DNA of 64,000 nucleotides from NCBI RefSeq assembly GCF_024294805.1, contig NZ_JANCLU010000001.1:412681-476680 (forward strand). The letters run 5' to 3'. Below the pieces are notes generated by a model. It had not been told where the DNA came from and ran no database searches. It worked only from the letters and a program-made list of their open reading frames with translations. The stretch is from Alsobacter ponti. GTDB taxonomy: Bacteria; Pseudomonadota; Alphaproteobacteria; Rhizobiales; Beijerinckiaceae. Made by a program: the position numbers and the translations under genes. This document shows positions 1 through 8,113 of the stretch, in pieces. Each line of letters opens with the position of its first letter. Within the stretch, counting starts at the first letter, position 1.

Positions 1-637
1 CTTCGAGCATGCCGAGGATCTCGTTGACCGCCTCCAGGCCCGAGCTGCCGTCGGCGAGCTGAATGTCCGCGAGAATGAGTCCCGGCGTCAGCCTGGCGAT
101 CGCGGCTACCGCTTCCTTGTGGGTGCGCGCGACGTCGACGACGCGATGGCCGAGGTCTTCCACCAGCGACTGCAGGTCGAGCGCGATCAGCGGCTCGTCC
201 TCGATGATCAGGACGTCCGTCTTGATCTGGTTGGCGATCTCGCGCCCGGCTTCCTCGACGAGACCGTTGGCCTCATCGAGGCTGCATTCCAGAACCTTGG
301 CGACCTCGGCGTTGGTCATGCCCTCCAGCGAGCGCAGGAGGAACGCGATGCGCGAGCGCGGCGTAACCGCGTCGAGGCTCTTCAGCGCGCCGACCTCGGC
401 GGGGGGGAGGGCGGGGTCGACCTGGGCGTTGATCGGCACGGAGCGCCACACGTCCAGCAGGATGCGATATAACGACAGCCGCACCTCTCCCGCCGGATCG
501 AGGCGGGACGGGTCGGCGACGATGCTCTCCAGCGCCGCCTGCACGTAGATGTCGCCGATACGTTGGTTGCCTGTGAGCGCGCGGGCGAAGCGCCGCAGAT
601 AGGGCAAATGCGGCGCAATGGCCTGTGAGATGGGCAT
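1..637 (-). CDS. phyR: PhyR, general stress response regulator (C-terminus cut by window edge)
   Basis: The response regulator PhyR carries an N-terminal sigma-factor-like domain (about residues 1-135) and a C-terminal receiver domain (from about 140). The first 212 codons are present, and roughly the last 50 residues lie beyond the left edge. The receiver shows the acidic pair E146-D147 and the phospho-acceptor D191 (motif LILADIQL). In the known pathway, phosphorylated PhyR binds the anti-sigma factor NepR through its sigma-like domain and so frees EcfG. It faces nepR-ecfG across 159 bp, the classic locus arrangement. The start at 637 is the first ATG of the family-like N-terminus (MPISQ). 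A consensus EcfG promoter lies upstream, so autoregulation is likely. Confidence 0.93.
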   Translation of the reverse strand, partial: MPISQAIAPHLPYLRRFARALTGNQRIGDIYVQAALESIVADPSRLDPAGEVRLSLYRILLDVWRSVPINAQVDPALPPAEVGALKSLDAVTPRSRIAFLLRSLEGMTNAEVAKVLECSLDEANGLVEEAGREIANQIKTDVLIIEDEPLIALDLQSLVEDLGHRVVDVARTHKEAVAAIARLTPGLILADIQLADGSSGLEAVNEILGMLE

Positions 638-685
638 GAAGCTCCCCCGATCACCGCGACACGCGAGTGAATTCTACCCAGCCAC

Positions 686-710
686 AACGTTAGGGCGAAA
701 AAAAGGTTCC
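686..710 (-). promoter_or_regulatory. EcfG-type promoter for phyR
   Basis: Read on the minus strand this is GGAAC, 16 bases, CGTT, an exact match to the published alphaproteobacterial EcfG consensus (GGAAC-N16/17-CGTT). The -10 element ends 49 bases before the phyR start, giving a leader of about 40 bases. Confidence 0.78.
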
Positions 711-720
711 GTCTCCGCCG

Positions 721-745
721 GAACTCGGCAGCTTCGGAAACGTTA
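721..745 (+). promoter_or_regulatory. EcfG-type promoter for nepR-ecfG
   Basis: GGAAC (721-725), 16 bases, CGTT (742-745) match the EcfG consensus exactly. It lies 51 bases before the nepR start and back to back with the phyR promoter, so EcfG should activate both its own operon and its activator. Confidence 0.8.
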
Positions 746-796
746 TGAGCCAGAGCGCCCGCACAGCTTCAGGCGGGCGGATCCCGGAGGGTGGCG

Positions 797-1009
797 ATGA
801 ACCAACGCAGGAGCGCGCAGCCGACACAGCCGGCGGCGCCCAACGAAACCGAGACTGAGCGCGCCCCCCCCGCACTCCAGCCAAACGTACAAGACCACAT
901 CGGGCGCCAGCTTCGCGCCATCTACGACGACCTCCTCAGCCAACCCGTTCCCGACCGCTTTCGGGAACTGATGGAAAAGCTCGACAAGTCGACGGGAGAA
1001 AGCGAATGA
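797..1009 (+). CDS. nepR: NepR family anti-sigma factor
   Basis: This small protein of 70 residues is the anti-sigma factor that holds EcfG inactive until phosphorylated PhyR takes it away. The conserved NepR core is visible at about residues 34-63 (IGRQLRAIYDDLL, then PVPDRFRELMEKLD), behind a disordered Pro/Gln-rich N-terminus. The ATG at 797 is chosen because GGAGG at 786-790 sits 6 bases upstream; an in-frame GTG at 791 would touch that site. The stop overlaps the ecfG start as ATGA, so the two are translationally coupled, as is usual for this pair. Confidence 0.9.
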   Translation: MNQRRSAQPTQPAAPNETETERAPPALQPNVQDHIGRQLRAIYDDLLSQPVPDRFRELMEKLDKSTGESE

Positions 1010-1581
1010 GCAGCATCAGCAGCGGCATCAAGGCCGAACTGCTCGCAGCCATTCCGAGCCTCCGCGCGTTCGCGATGTCGCTGTCCGGCAACATCGATCG
1101 AGCGGACGACCTGGTGCAGGAAACGCTGGTCAAGGCGTGGAGCAACCTCGGGTCGTTCACCGAGGGCACGAACATGTCGGCGTGGCTCTTCACGATCCTG
1201 CGCAACCTGTTCTACTCCGAGTACCGCAAGCGGCGGCGCGAGGTGGCGGATCCGGAAGGGCAGATCGCGGGCCGGCTCGCTTCGGCCCCGTCCCAGAACG
1301 CCCACATGGATTTCCTCGACTTCCGCGAGGCGATGGGCCAGCTCTCGCCGGACCAGCGCGAGGCGCTGATCCTGGTCGGCGCGTCCGGCATGTCCTACGA
1401 GGAAGCCGCCGAGATCTGCGGCTGCGCCGTCGGCACCATGAAGAGCCGCGTCAACCGCGCCCGAAACCGCCTGGCCGAGTTGCTCGCCATCGCGGGGCCG
1501 AACGAGGACCTGTCCTCCGAGGCCCAGTGGCGCAGCGCCATCGGCGAACACATGCCCCTGATGCGGGCGGTCGGCGAGTAG
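1006..1581 (+). CDS. ecfG: EcfG family RNA polymerase sigma factor (general stress response)
   Basis: A 191-residue ECF sigma factor. Region 2 lies at about residues 12-80 (DLVQETLVKAW, then a WLFTILRN-type helix). Region 4 lies at about 105-165 with an HTH (SYEEAAEICGCAVGTMKSRVNRAR). Position downstream of and overlapping nepR, opposite phyR, identifies it as the stress sigma factor rather than an unrelated ECF. It directs polymerase to GGAAC/CGTT promoters, one of which drives this operon. A further such promoter downstream points antisense to it (1794-1818). Length is typical for the family. Confidence 0.92.
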   Translation: MSSISSGIKAELLAAIPSLRAFAMSLSGNIDRADDLVQETLVKAWSNLGSFTEGTNMSAWLFTILRNLFYSEYRKRRREVADPEGQIAGRLASAPSQNAHMDFLDFREAMGQLSPDQREALILVGASGMSYEEAAEICGCAVGTMKSRVNRARNRLAELLAIAGPNEDLSSEAQWRSAIGEHMPLMRAVGE

Positions 1582-1988
1582 CGGCTTCCCCGGCGCTTCC
1601 ATCCGAATTTCGGCAGCTCGGCCCTGTCCGGCCGAGCGCGAACCGCGAGGGAACTCGCGCAGGCCCACCGTCGCGGCCAAGGGCCCAGCCATCGCCGCTC
1701 CGATCTGCGGAGCCGCGAGTCCTCCCCTCTTCAGCCAATCGTTCAGGCCATTCGCGGCCGTCATCGCGAGGTCTCCGCCCGGTTCGTGTCGCCAACGTCT
1801 CCTCGAAGGACCAGTTCCGTACGGAATCGCCATTAAGGCGGGATTTTGCCGCCCTGCGACGCCCTGCCGCATATGCGGCGGGAATTAGGCGAAATGCCTT
1901 CCCGGAAGGGGATTCGAAAAACCCGTTCCCACCGCCTCGCGGCTTGCACTAAAGTCCCGCATCCCCGGGAGCGGAACGGAGTCGCTGC
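1582..1988. other. Intergenic region downstream of ecfG
   Basis: This 407 bp stretch has no convincing gene. It holds one perfect minus-strand EcfG promoter (1794-1818). On the minus strand an ATG at 1764 with an upstream GGAG opens a frame that runs antisense through all of ecfG, but it resembles no family and is probably not translated at full length. No clear terminator follows ecfG. Confidence 0.5.
1794..1818 (-). promoter_or_regulatory. EcfG-type promoter pointing antisense toward ecfG
   Basis: On the minus strand GGAAC (1818-1814), 16 bases and CGTT (1797-1794) match the EcfG consensus exactly. It points left, away from the rhodanese gene and toward the 3' end of ecfG. No sense gene lies in its path for about 1 kb, so the product would be an antisense or small RNA, or a small unrecognised protein from the ATG at 1764. 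Confidence 0.55.
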
Positions 1989-2330
1989 ATGTTCGGATTT
2001 GGCCAGAAGCCGCGCGTCGAGAACCTCGGCGTCGAGGACATCCGCAAGGGACTGGCGGACAACTCCATCCTGCTCGTCGACGTGCGCGAGCCCAACGAGT
2101 GGGAGGCCGGGCACATTCCCGGCTCCATCCTGATGCCGCTGTCGAGCTTCGACGCCGCCGAGTTGCCCGACGCGGCCGGCCGTCGCATCGTCTTCTCGTG
2201 CCGCTCCGGCAACCGCTCGATGAAGGCGGCCGCGCAGGCCCAGGACGCCGGCGTGCCCGTCGACGCCCATTACGCGGGGGGATTCCTGGACTGGGTCGCG
2301 CAGGGCGGTCCCGTCGAGACGGGCGCCTGA
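1989..2330 (+). CDS. Rhodanese-like domain protein
   Basis: A single-domain rhodanese of 113 residues with no signal peptide. The active-site loop has the catalytic cysteine C71 in CRSGNRS. The preceding family motifs are present (DVREPNEWEAGHIPGS at about 31-46), and the C-terminal YAGGFLDW motif follows. Such proteins move sulfane sulfur between a donor and an acceptor in the cytoplasm; the substrate cannot be read from sequence. It stands 137 bp before the molybdenum hydroxylase gene. Rhodaneses can supply sulfur for sulfurated molybdenum cofactor, but that link is only suggestive. Confidence 0.85.
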   Translation: MFGFGQKPRVENLGVEDIRKGLADNSILLVDVREPNEWEAGHIPGSILMPLSSFDAAELPDAAGRRIVFSCRSGNRSMKAAAQAQDAGVPVDAHYAGGFLDWVAQGGPVETGA

Positions 2331-2466
2331 CGCAGCCAGCCTTGCGCCGGCCGCATCGCCGACCGGCGCGCCGGGGCTACACGCCGCGCCCGCGCCGGCC
2401 TAGTCTCCGCTCCCGCCTAGCCGCATCTCCAGAACGCCAGAACCATAACGCAGTCGAGGAAACTCC

Positions 2467-4782
2467 ATGTCCGTGAAGAAATTCGGGATCGGCCAGCCGA
2501 TCCGCCGTGTCGAGGACCAGCGCTTCCTGACTGGCGGAGGCCGCTACACCGACGACGTCGTGCCGGAGAAGACGCTCGTCGGCGTGGTGCTGCGCAGCCC
2601 CCACGCCCACGCGCGCTTCCGCTTCACCGACCTCGACACCGCCCGCGGCATGAAGGGCGTGCGGCTTGTGCTGACGGCGGACGACCTGACCCATCTGGGC
2701 GACGTGCCCTGCCTCGCCCCGCTCGCCAATTCCGACGGGTCCCAGAGCCACGTGGCGCACATCCCGGTGCTCGCCAAGGGCGTGGTCAAGCACGTGGGCG
2801 ACGCGGTGGCCTTCATCGTCGCCGACACGGCGCTCAACGCCCGCGACGCGGCCGAGGCGATCGGCGTCGACTACGAGACGCTGCCCGCCGCCGTCGACAT
2901 GCGCCATGCCATCGAGAAGGGCTCGCCGGCCGTGTGGCCGCAGCAGCCGAACAATGTCGCGGTCGACCAGTCGATGGGCGACAAGGCCAAGGTCGACGCC
3001 ATCTTCGCCAAGGCCGACAAGGTCGTGAAGCTCGAGATCGAGAACAACCGGCTCGTCACCAACTACATGGAGACGCGCGGCTGCATCGGCGAGTACGACG
3101 CCAAGACCAAGACCTACAAGCTCACCGCCTCCAGCCAGGGCGTGCACGGCCTGCGCGACACGCTGGCCAACCAGATCCTGAAGGTGAAGCCGGCCAAGGT
3201 CCACGTCGTCACCGGCGACGTCGGCGGCGGCTTCGGCACCAAGAGCTTCATGTACCGCGAGTACGTGCTGGCGGTGGAAGCCGCGCGCCTGCTCAAGCGG
3301 CCCGTGAAGTGGGTGGCCGACCGCTCCGAGCACTTCGTCGGCGACGCTCAGGGCCGCGACAACGTCGCGCTGGCGGAAGTGGCGATGGACCGCTCGGGCA
3401 AGTTCCTGGCGATGCGCTTCGACATCCTCGGAAATCTCGGCGCCTACGCCTCGCAGTTCGGGCCCTACATTCCCTATCTCGGGGCGACGATGATGACGGG
3501 CGTCTACAAGACGCCGGCCATCTTCGTGCGCGTGCGTTGCGTCTACACCAACACCGTCCCGGTCGACGCCTATCGCGGCGCGGGCCGGCCGGAGGCCGCC
3601 TATCTGCTCGAACGCCTGGTGGACCGGGCGGCGCGCGAGATGGGCATGAAGCCGGACGCCATCCGCCGCAAGAACTTCATCCCGCCGAGCGCGATGCCCT
3701 ACACCACGCCGATCGCCGACCGGACCTACGACACGGGCGACTTCGACCAGCACATGACGCGCGCCATGGAGGCCGCCGACTGGGCCGGGTTCAAGGACCG
3801 TCTCCGGGCCGCCCGGAAGGACGGGAAGATCCGCGGCATCGGCCTCGCCACCTACATCGAATGCACGGCCTGGGGCGACGGCGAGGACGTGGAGGTGCGT
3901 CTCGAAACCGATGGCGGCGTGACGATCTTCTCGGGCACGCAGTCGAACGGGCAGGGCCACGCGACCGCCTACGCCCAGTTCGCCGCGCAGCATCTCGACC
4001 TGCCGCTCGACCGCATCCGCGTCGTGCAGGGCGACACCGCGCAGGTGAAGACCGGCCACGGCACCGGCGGCTCGCGCTCGATCCCGGTGGGCGGCGTCTC
4101 CACCTACGTCGCCGCCCGCAACCTCGCCGAGAAGCTCAAGGACCTCGCCAGCGAGAAGCTGGAGGCGTCCGTCGGCGACCTCGAAATCGTCGACGGCGCG
4201 GTGCGTGTCGCCGGCACGGACCGGCGCATCACCTTCCAGGAGATCGCCAACCTGCCGGGCGCGACGCAAGAGGCGCGCACGGGCCAGGGCGAGTTCGTGC
4301 CGCCGAACGCCACCTATCCCAACGGCACCCACATCGCCGAGGTCGAGATCGACCCCGAGACCGGCGTCACGCGGATCGTGCGCTACACGATCTGCGACGA
4401 CTTCGGCATCGCGGTGAACCCGCTGCTGCTCGCCGGCCAGGTGCACGGCGGTGTGGCGCAGGGCATCGGCCAGGCGCTGCTGGAGCGCACCGTGTACGAC
4501 GACGACGGGCAGCTGGTGACGGCGAGCTTCATGGACTACTGCATGCCGCGCGCCGGCGACCTGCCGTCGTTCCACTTCGAGACCAAGAACGTGCCGTCCA
4601 CCACCAACCCCCTCGGCATCAAGGGGGCCGGCGAGGCGGGCTCGATCGGCTCGTGCCCCGCGGTGATGAACGCCATGGTCGACGCGCTCGACAGAGCCTA
4701 CGGAGCGCGCGACCTCGACATGCCGGCGACGCCGGATCGCGTCTTCGCCGCCATCCGCGCGGCGCGGACGATCGCCGCGTGA
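2467..4782 (+). CDS. Xanthine dehydrogenase family molybdopterin-binding (CoxL-type, form II) subunit
   Basis: A 771-residue large subunit of a molybdenum hydroxylase. The N-terminal fold domain (IGQPIRRVEDQRFLTGGGRYTDD, about 7-29) is followed by the cofactor-binding domains (GGGFGTK near 254). The active-site loop at 368-374 reads AYRGAGR, which marks form II CoxL-like enzymes; form I CO dehydrogenase has AYRCSFR. E723 in GAGEAG is the conserved catalytic glutamate. It should hydroxylate an aldehyde or N-heterocycle; the substrate is unknown. There is no Tat or Sec signal. The FAD (CoxM) and 2Fe-2S (CoxS) subunits that usually sit beside it are missing from the window, and two c-type cytochrome genes follow instead. 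Confidence 0.88.
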   Translation: MSVKKFGIGQPIRRVEDQRFLTGGGRYTDDVVPEKTLVGVVLRSPHAHARFRFTDLDTARGMKGVRLVLTADDLTHLGDVPCLAPLANSDGSQSHVAHIPVLAKGVVKHVGDAVAFIVADTALNARDAAEAIGVDYETLPAAVDMRHAIEKGSPAVWPQQPNNVAVDQSMGDKAKVDAIFAKADKVVKLEIENNRLVTNYMETRGCIGEYDAKTKTYKLTASSQGVHGLRDTLANQILKVKPAKVHVVTGDVGGGFGTKSFMYREYVLAVEAARLLKRPVKWVADRSEHFVGDAQGRDNVALAEVAMDRSGKFLAMRFDILGNLGAYASQFGPYIPYLGATMMTGVYKTPAIFVRVRCVYTNTVPVDAYRGAGRPEAAYLLERLVDRAAREMGMKPDAIRRKNFIPPSAMPYTTPIADRTYDTGDFDQHMTRAMEAADWAGFKDRLRAARKDGKIRGIGLATYIECTAWGDGEDVEVRLETDGGVTIFSGTQSNGQGHATAYAQFAAQHLDLPLDRIRVVQGDTAQVKTGHGTGGSRSIPVGGVSTYVAARNLAEKLKDLASEKLEASVGDLEIVDGAVRVAGTDRRITFQEIANLPGATQEARTGQGEFVPPNATYPNGTHIAEVEIDPETGVTRIVRYTICDDFGIAVNPLLLAGQVHGGVAQGIGQALLERTVYDDDGQLVTASFMDYCMPRAGDLPSFHFETKNVPSTTNPLGIKGAGEAGSIGSCPAVMNAMVDALDRAYGARDLDMPATPDRVFAAIRAARTIAA

Positions 4783-4922
4783 TCACGCCGCACTGACGCA
4801 AAGGTGATCTTGCCCCGGTGCAAGCTCATCTTTGCGGTGCGCGAGAACACGGCATGATGAAAGCGCGCTAGCGTGATCCGGGGGCGCCACACCCGGCGCG
4901 TTTCAGTGGGAGTGACAGTAGC

Positions 4923-5354
4923 ATGTTGAAGACTCTTCTCGCCGCGTGCGTCGGTTGCACGATCGCGACGGTCGCCGTGGCCCAGGCGGTCCAGCCGATC
5001 GCCGAGCGCCAGGGGCTGATGAAGGCGCAGGGACGCGCGACGCGCGACGCCAACGCCATGGCGAAGGGCGAGGCGCCGTTCGACCTCGCGAAGGCGCAGT
5101 CGGTCTTCGACACCTATCTCGTCACCACCAGCAAGTTCGCCTCGCTCTTCCCGGCCGACAGCAAGACCGGCGAGACGAAGGCGGGACCGAAGATCTGGGA
5201 AGACCAGGCCGCGTTCCGCGCCGCCATCGCCAAGTTCGAGGCCGACGCCAAGGCGGCGAAGGCCTCCACGACCGACCTCGCCACGTTCCGGACGGCGTTC
5301 GGCCAGGTCACGCAGAACTGCAACTCCTGCCACGAGACGTTTCGCCTGAAATAG
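4923..5354 (+). CDS. Cytochrome c' / c556 family protein
   Basis: An exported four-helix cytochrome of the c-prime family, 143 residues. The first ~21 residues form a signal peptide. The single heme site CNSCH is at the very C-terminus (C133, C136, H137), as the family requires. It would work in the periplasm as a one-electron carrier or gas-binding heme protein. It lies 140 bp after the molybdenum hydroxylase gene and 14 bp before a diheme cytochrome, so it is probably cotranscribed with the latter. The start is the ATG at 4923, directly before the signal peptide. Confidence 0.87.
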   Translation: MLKTLLAACVGCTIATVAVAQAVQPIAERQGLMKAQGRATRDANAMAKGEAPFDLAKAQSVFDTYLVTTSKFASLFPADSKTGETKAGPKIWEDQAAFRAAIAKFEADAKAAKASTTDLATFRTAFGQVTQNCNSCHETFRLK

Positions 5355-5368
5355 TCGGGGAGGGGGCG

Positions 5369-6307
5369 ATGCGGGTCCGGAGCTGGCTCACCGGCGCGGC
5401 GGCGCTCGTCGTGCTGGGGGCGGCCGCGTTCTGGGCGCTCACTGCCCCCGCCACCTTCACCGCGTTGCGCGGTCGCGGCGACGCGCCGCGCGCCGGCGCG
5501 CCGGACCTCGACAACGGGCGGACGCTGTTCAACGCGGGAGGTTGCTCCTCCTGCCACGCGCGGCCGGGACAGGACGACCGCACCCTGCTCGGCGGCGGGC
5601 TTGAGCTGAAGTCGCCGTTCGGGTCGTTCTACCCGCCCAACATCTCGCCCGATCCGACGGACGGCATCGGCGGCTGGACGGTGGCGCAATTCATCCGCGC
5701 CATGCGCGAGGGCGTGTCGCCGGACGGGCGGCATTATTATCCGGCCTTTCCGTACACCACCTATCAGCGCCTGACGGCCGCCGACCTCGGCGACCTCTTC
5801 GCCTACATCCGCACGCTGCCGGCCACGCCGGGGCAGGTGCGGGCGCACGACCTGGCGTTCCCGTTCACCGTGCGGCGGGGGCTCGGCCTGTGGAAGCTGG
5901 CCTTCCTCGACGGCAAGCCGCTCGCGCCCGATGCCGCCCACGACGCCGAATGGAACAGGGGCCGCTATCTCGTGGAGGCCGCCGGGCACTGCGCCGAGTG
6001 CCACTCGCCCCGCAACCTCGCGGGCGCCGTCGACGCATCGCGCCGCTACGCCGGCGGGCCGAATCCCGAGGGCCGCGGCACGGTCCCCAACATCACGCCG
6101 GACGAAAGCGGCATCGGGTCGTGGTCGCGCGACGACATCGTCGAGTTGCTGAAGACCGGCTTCACGCCGGAGTTCGACTCGGTCGGCGGGTCGATGGCGG
6201 CCGTGGTGCGCAACACCGCCCAGCTGTCCGATGGCGACCGGGAGGCGATGGCCGCCTATCTGAAGAGCCTGAAGCCGCTGCCGAGCGCCGCCCCGAAGGC
6301 GAACTGA
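5369..6307 (+). CDS. Diheme cytochrome c (alcohol-dehydrogenase cytochrome subunit type)
   Basis: A 312-residue membrane-anchored or exported cytochrome with two class I heme domains: CSSCH at 59-63 and CAECH at 208-212. An N-terminal hydrophobic segment at about 7-27 serves as signal or anchor. Each domain has the NI(S/T)PD segment typical of cytochrome subunits of periplasmic dehydrogenases. The ATG at 5369 is chosen for GGGAGGGG just upstream and because the hydrophobic segment follows directly. The likely role is electron transfer from a dehydrogenase to the respiratory chain. The nearby CoxL-type subunit is the obvious candidate partner, but it lacks a visible export signal. Confidence 0.88.
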   Translation: MRVRSWLTGAAALVVLGAAAFWALTAPATFTALRGRGDAPRAGAPDLDNGRTLFNAGGCSSCHARPGQDDRTLLGGGLELKSPFGSFYPPNISPDPTDGIGGWTVAQFIRAMREGVSPDGRHYYPAFPYTTYQRLTAADLGDLFAYIRTLPATPGQVRAHDLAFPFTVRRGLGLWKLAFLDGKPLAPDAAHDAEWNRGRYLVEAAGHCAECHSPRNLAGAVDASRRYAGGPNPEGRGTVPNITPDESGIGSWSRDDIVELLKTGFTPEFDSVGGSMAAVVRNTAQLSDGDREAMAAYLKSLKPLPSAAPKAN

Positions 6308-6320
6308 GCGCCGGGCCGGC

Positions 6321-6944
6321 TCAGTCCATCACCGCCGCCTTGAGGATGCAGACCATCGTCGCGTGCGCCGGCTTGTCGGAGACGTTGCGGACGATGTGGT
6401 GCCGGTCGCAGCGATAGCGCAGCGTCTCCCCGGCCTTGGCCTTCTGCACCACATCGGCGACCTGCACCTCGAACTCGCCCTCGATCACCGACAGGCTTTC
6501 GATCGAGCCGCGCTGGTGCGGGTCGGACTCCAGCACGCCGCCCGGCTCGGCGTGGACGTCGTACCATTGCAGCCATTCGACCGTCTTGATCCACCCGAAG
6601 ATCGCGAGGCGCACCTTGCCGTCGTCGGAGAACAGGACGGGCGTGTCGCCCTTGGTGGTCTTGTCGATGAACGGCTCTTCGTGTCCGGCAGACAGAACGC
6701 GCTCGATCGACACGTCCAGCGCCTGGGACAGGCGCCAGATGGTCGCCAGCGTCGGATTCGTCTCGTTGCGCTCGATCTGGCTGATGATCGATTTCGCCAC
6801 GCCGCTCTGCTCGGCGAGCTCCGAAAGCGAGAGATTATAGGCCTTCCGCAGCCGCTGGATGGTCTTGCCGAGCTGGCCGGAGAGGGCGTGCGCGCCCATG
6901 TCGATCGTCCTGGCCCTGTCGCGACCTTCGACGCCCATGACCAT
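6321..6944 (-). CDS. XRE family transcriptional regulator with cupin domain
   Basis: A 207-residue cytoplasmic regulator. An XRE helix-turn-helix spans about residues 24-84 (LSELAEQSGVAKSIISQIER). A C-terminal cupin domain (about 130-205) is the usual ligand-sensing part. This HTH-cupin layout is common in regulators of amino-acid, amine or drug metabolism; the ligand is unknown. The start at 6944 has GGGGA 6 bases upstream, and in-frame ATGs at 6938 and 6899 are alternatives. It converges with the diheme cytochrome (13 bp gap) and precedes a DMT exporter transcribed the same way, which it may control. Confidence 0.86.
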   Translation of the reverse strand: MVMGVEGRDRARTIDMGAHALSGQLGKTIQRLRKAYNLSLSELAEQSGVAKSIISQIERNETNPTLATIWRLSQALDVSIERVLSAGHEEPFIDKTTKGDTPVLFSDDGKVRLAIFGWIKTVEWLQWYDVHAEPGGVLESDPHQRGSIESLSVIEGEFEVQVADVVQKAKAGETLRYRCDRHHIVRNVSDKPAHATMVCILKAAVMD

Positions 6945-7023
6945 GTCTCCCCGATCGCGCCCCGAACTGTTTTGAATAACGAACGCCGCAATGTAAAGCG
7001 GGAAGCGCCGACCGGCGGTTGCA

Positions 7024-7953
7024 TCACGCCTGGCGGTGGGAGCCGGCCTCGCGTTCGCGGCGCATCTCGATGCCGAGCTGGCGCTCGCGCCAGATGACGA
7101 ACAGGCCGGCCGCCACCACCAGCCCGGCGCCGAGCAGCACCAGGGTCTGCGGCACGTCGCTGAACATCACGAAGCCGACGATGAGCGCCCAGAGCAGGGC
7201 CATGTAGTCGAACGGCGCGATCACGGAGACCGGCGCGAAGCGGTAGCTCGCCGTCAGCAGGATCTGCCCCACGCCGCCGCAGATGCCGGCCACGATCAGC
7301 AGCGTCGCCTCGCGCGGGCTGGGCGAGTTCCAGCCGAAGAAGAAGGTCGACGCGCCGAGCAGCGCGGCCGTGGAGGAGAAATAGAAGACGATGGCGCCGG
7401 TCTTCTCCACCTGCGACAGCTTGCGCACCTCGATGGACGAGATGGCCGAGAACACCGTGCCGAGCAGGCCGAACAGCGCCCCCAGCGCCGGCCCGCCGCT
7501 CCACGAGAGGGTGGGGTGTCCGGCCCCGAAATAGGGCGTCAGCATCACCAGCATGCCGATGAAGCCGACGACGAGCGCGCTCCAGCGATAGTGCCGCACC
7601 CGCTCCTTGAGCACGATGGCGGCGAGCGCTGTGGTCATCAGCGGCGTCGCGTAGCCGATAGCGGTGGCGTCCGGCAGGGGCAAATAGCCGAGCGCGGTAA
7701 AGCCGCAGAACATCGCCATCGATCCGCAGATCGAGCGGCGCAGATGTCCCCACGGGCGATGGGTGCGCACCGCCTCGATGAGGTCGCCCCGCCAGGCGAG
7801 CCAGGCGAGCAGCGGGATCAAAGCGAAGAACGAGCGGAAGAAGACGATCTGCCCCGTCGGATAGGCGTCGCTGACATATTTGATGATCGTCGCCATCGCC
7901 GTGAAGGCGAAGGTCGAGGCGACTTTCAGGAAGATGCCGAGGAGCGTGTTCAC
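7024..7953 (-). CDS. EamA/DMT family transporter
   Basis: A drug/metabolite-type inner-membrane transporter with about ten transmembrane helices in two EamA halves. From the GTG at 7953 it is 309 residues, the usual family length, with helix 1 starting at once (NTLLGIFLKVASTFAFT). The frame stays open to an ATG at 8088, but those 45 extra residues are Pro/Arg-rich and unlike the family. Neither start has a strong ribosome site, so the start is uncertain. The substrate is unknown; relatives export amino acids or other small metabolites. Confidence 0.85.
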   Translation of the reverse strand: MNTLLGIFLKVASTFAFTAMATIIKYVSDAYPTGQIVFFRSFFALIPLLAWLAWRGDLIEAVRTHRPWGHLRRSICGSMAMFCGFTALGYLPLPDATAIGYATPLMTTALAAIVLKERVRHYRWSALVVGFIGMLVMLTPYFGAGHPTLSWSGGPALGALFGLLGTVFSAISSIEVRKLSQVEKTGAIVFYFSSTAALLGASTFFFGWNSPSPREATLLIVAGICGGVGQILLTASYRFAPVSVIAPFDYMALLWALIVGFVMFSDVPQTLVLLGAGLVVAAGLFVIWRERQLGIEMRREREAGSHRQA

Positions 7954-8113
7954 CGGAGGACGGGGGCGTGGCGGGGGAGGCGGGGCGGGCTGGGAGACCG
8001 GCGCGGCGGCGCGCCGGGAAACCAAAGACCACGATTGCCCGCGATCCGCAAAAGGGAATGTCGCGGGCCGGCGTCCCGCCGGGCGCATGACCGCCCGACG
8101 GGCCGGCCCGATT

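Noticed and set aside
922-1764. Minus-strand frame from an ATG at 1764 through ecfG
   Set aside because: It has a fair ribosome site and an EcfG promoter upstream, but the sequence resembles no protein and is antisense to a real gene. An RNA product is more likely.
2377-4575. Long minus-strand open frame opposite the CoxL gene
   Set aside because: His/Val/Gly/Arg-rich mirror of a high-GC gene with no family resemblance. The plus-strand frame is a clear molybdenum hydroxylase.
2467-4782. True aerobic CO dehydrogenase (form I CoxL)
   Set aside because: The active-site loop is AYRGAGR, not AYRCSFR, and coxM and coxS are absent.
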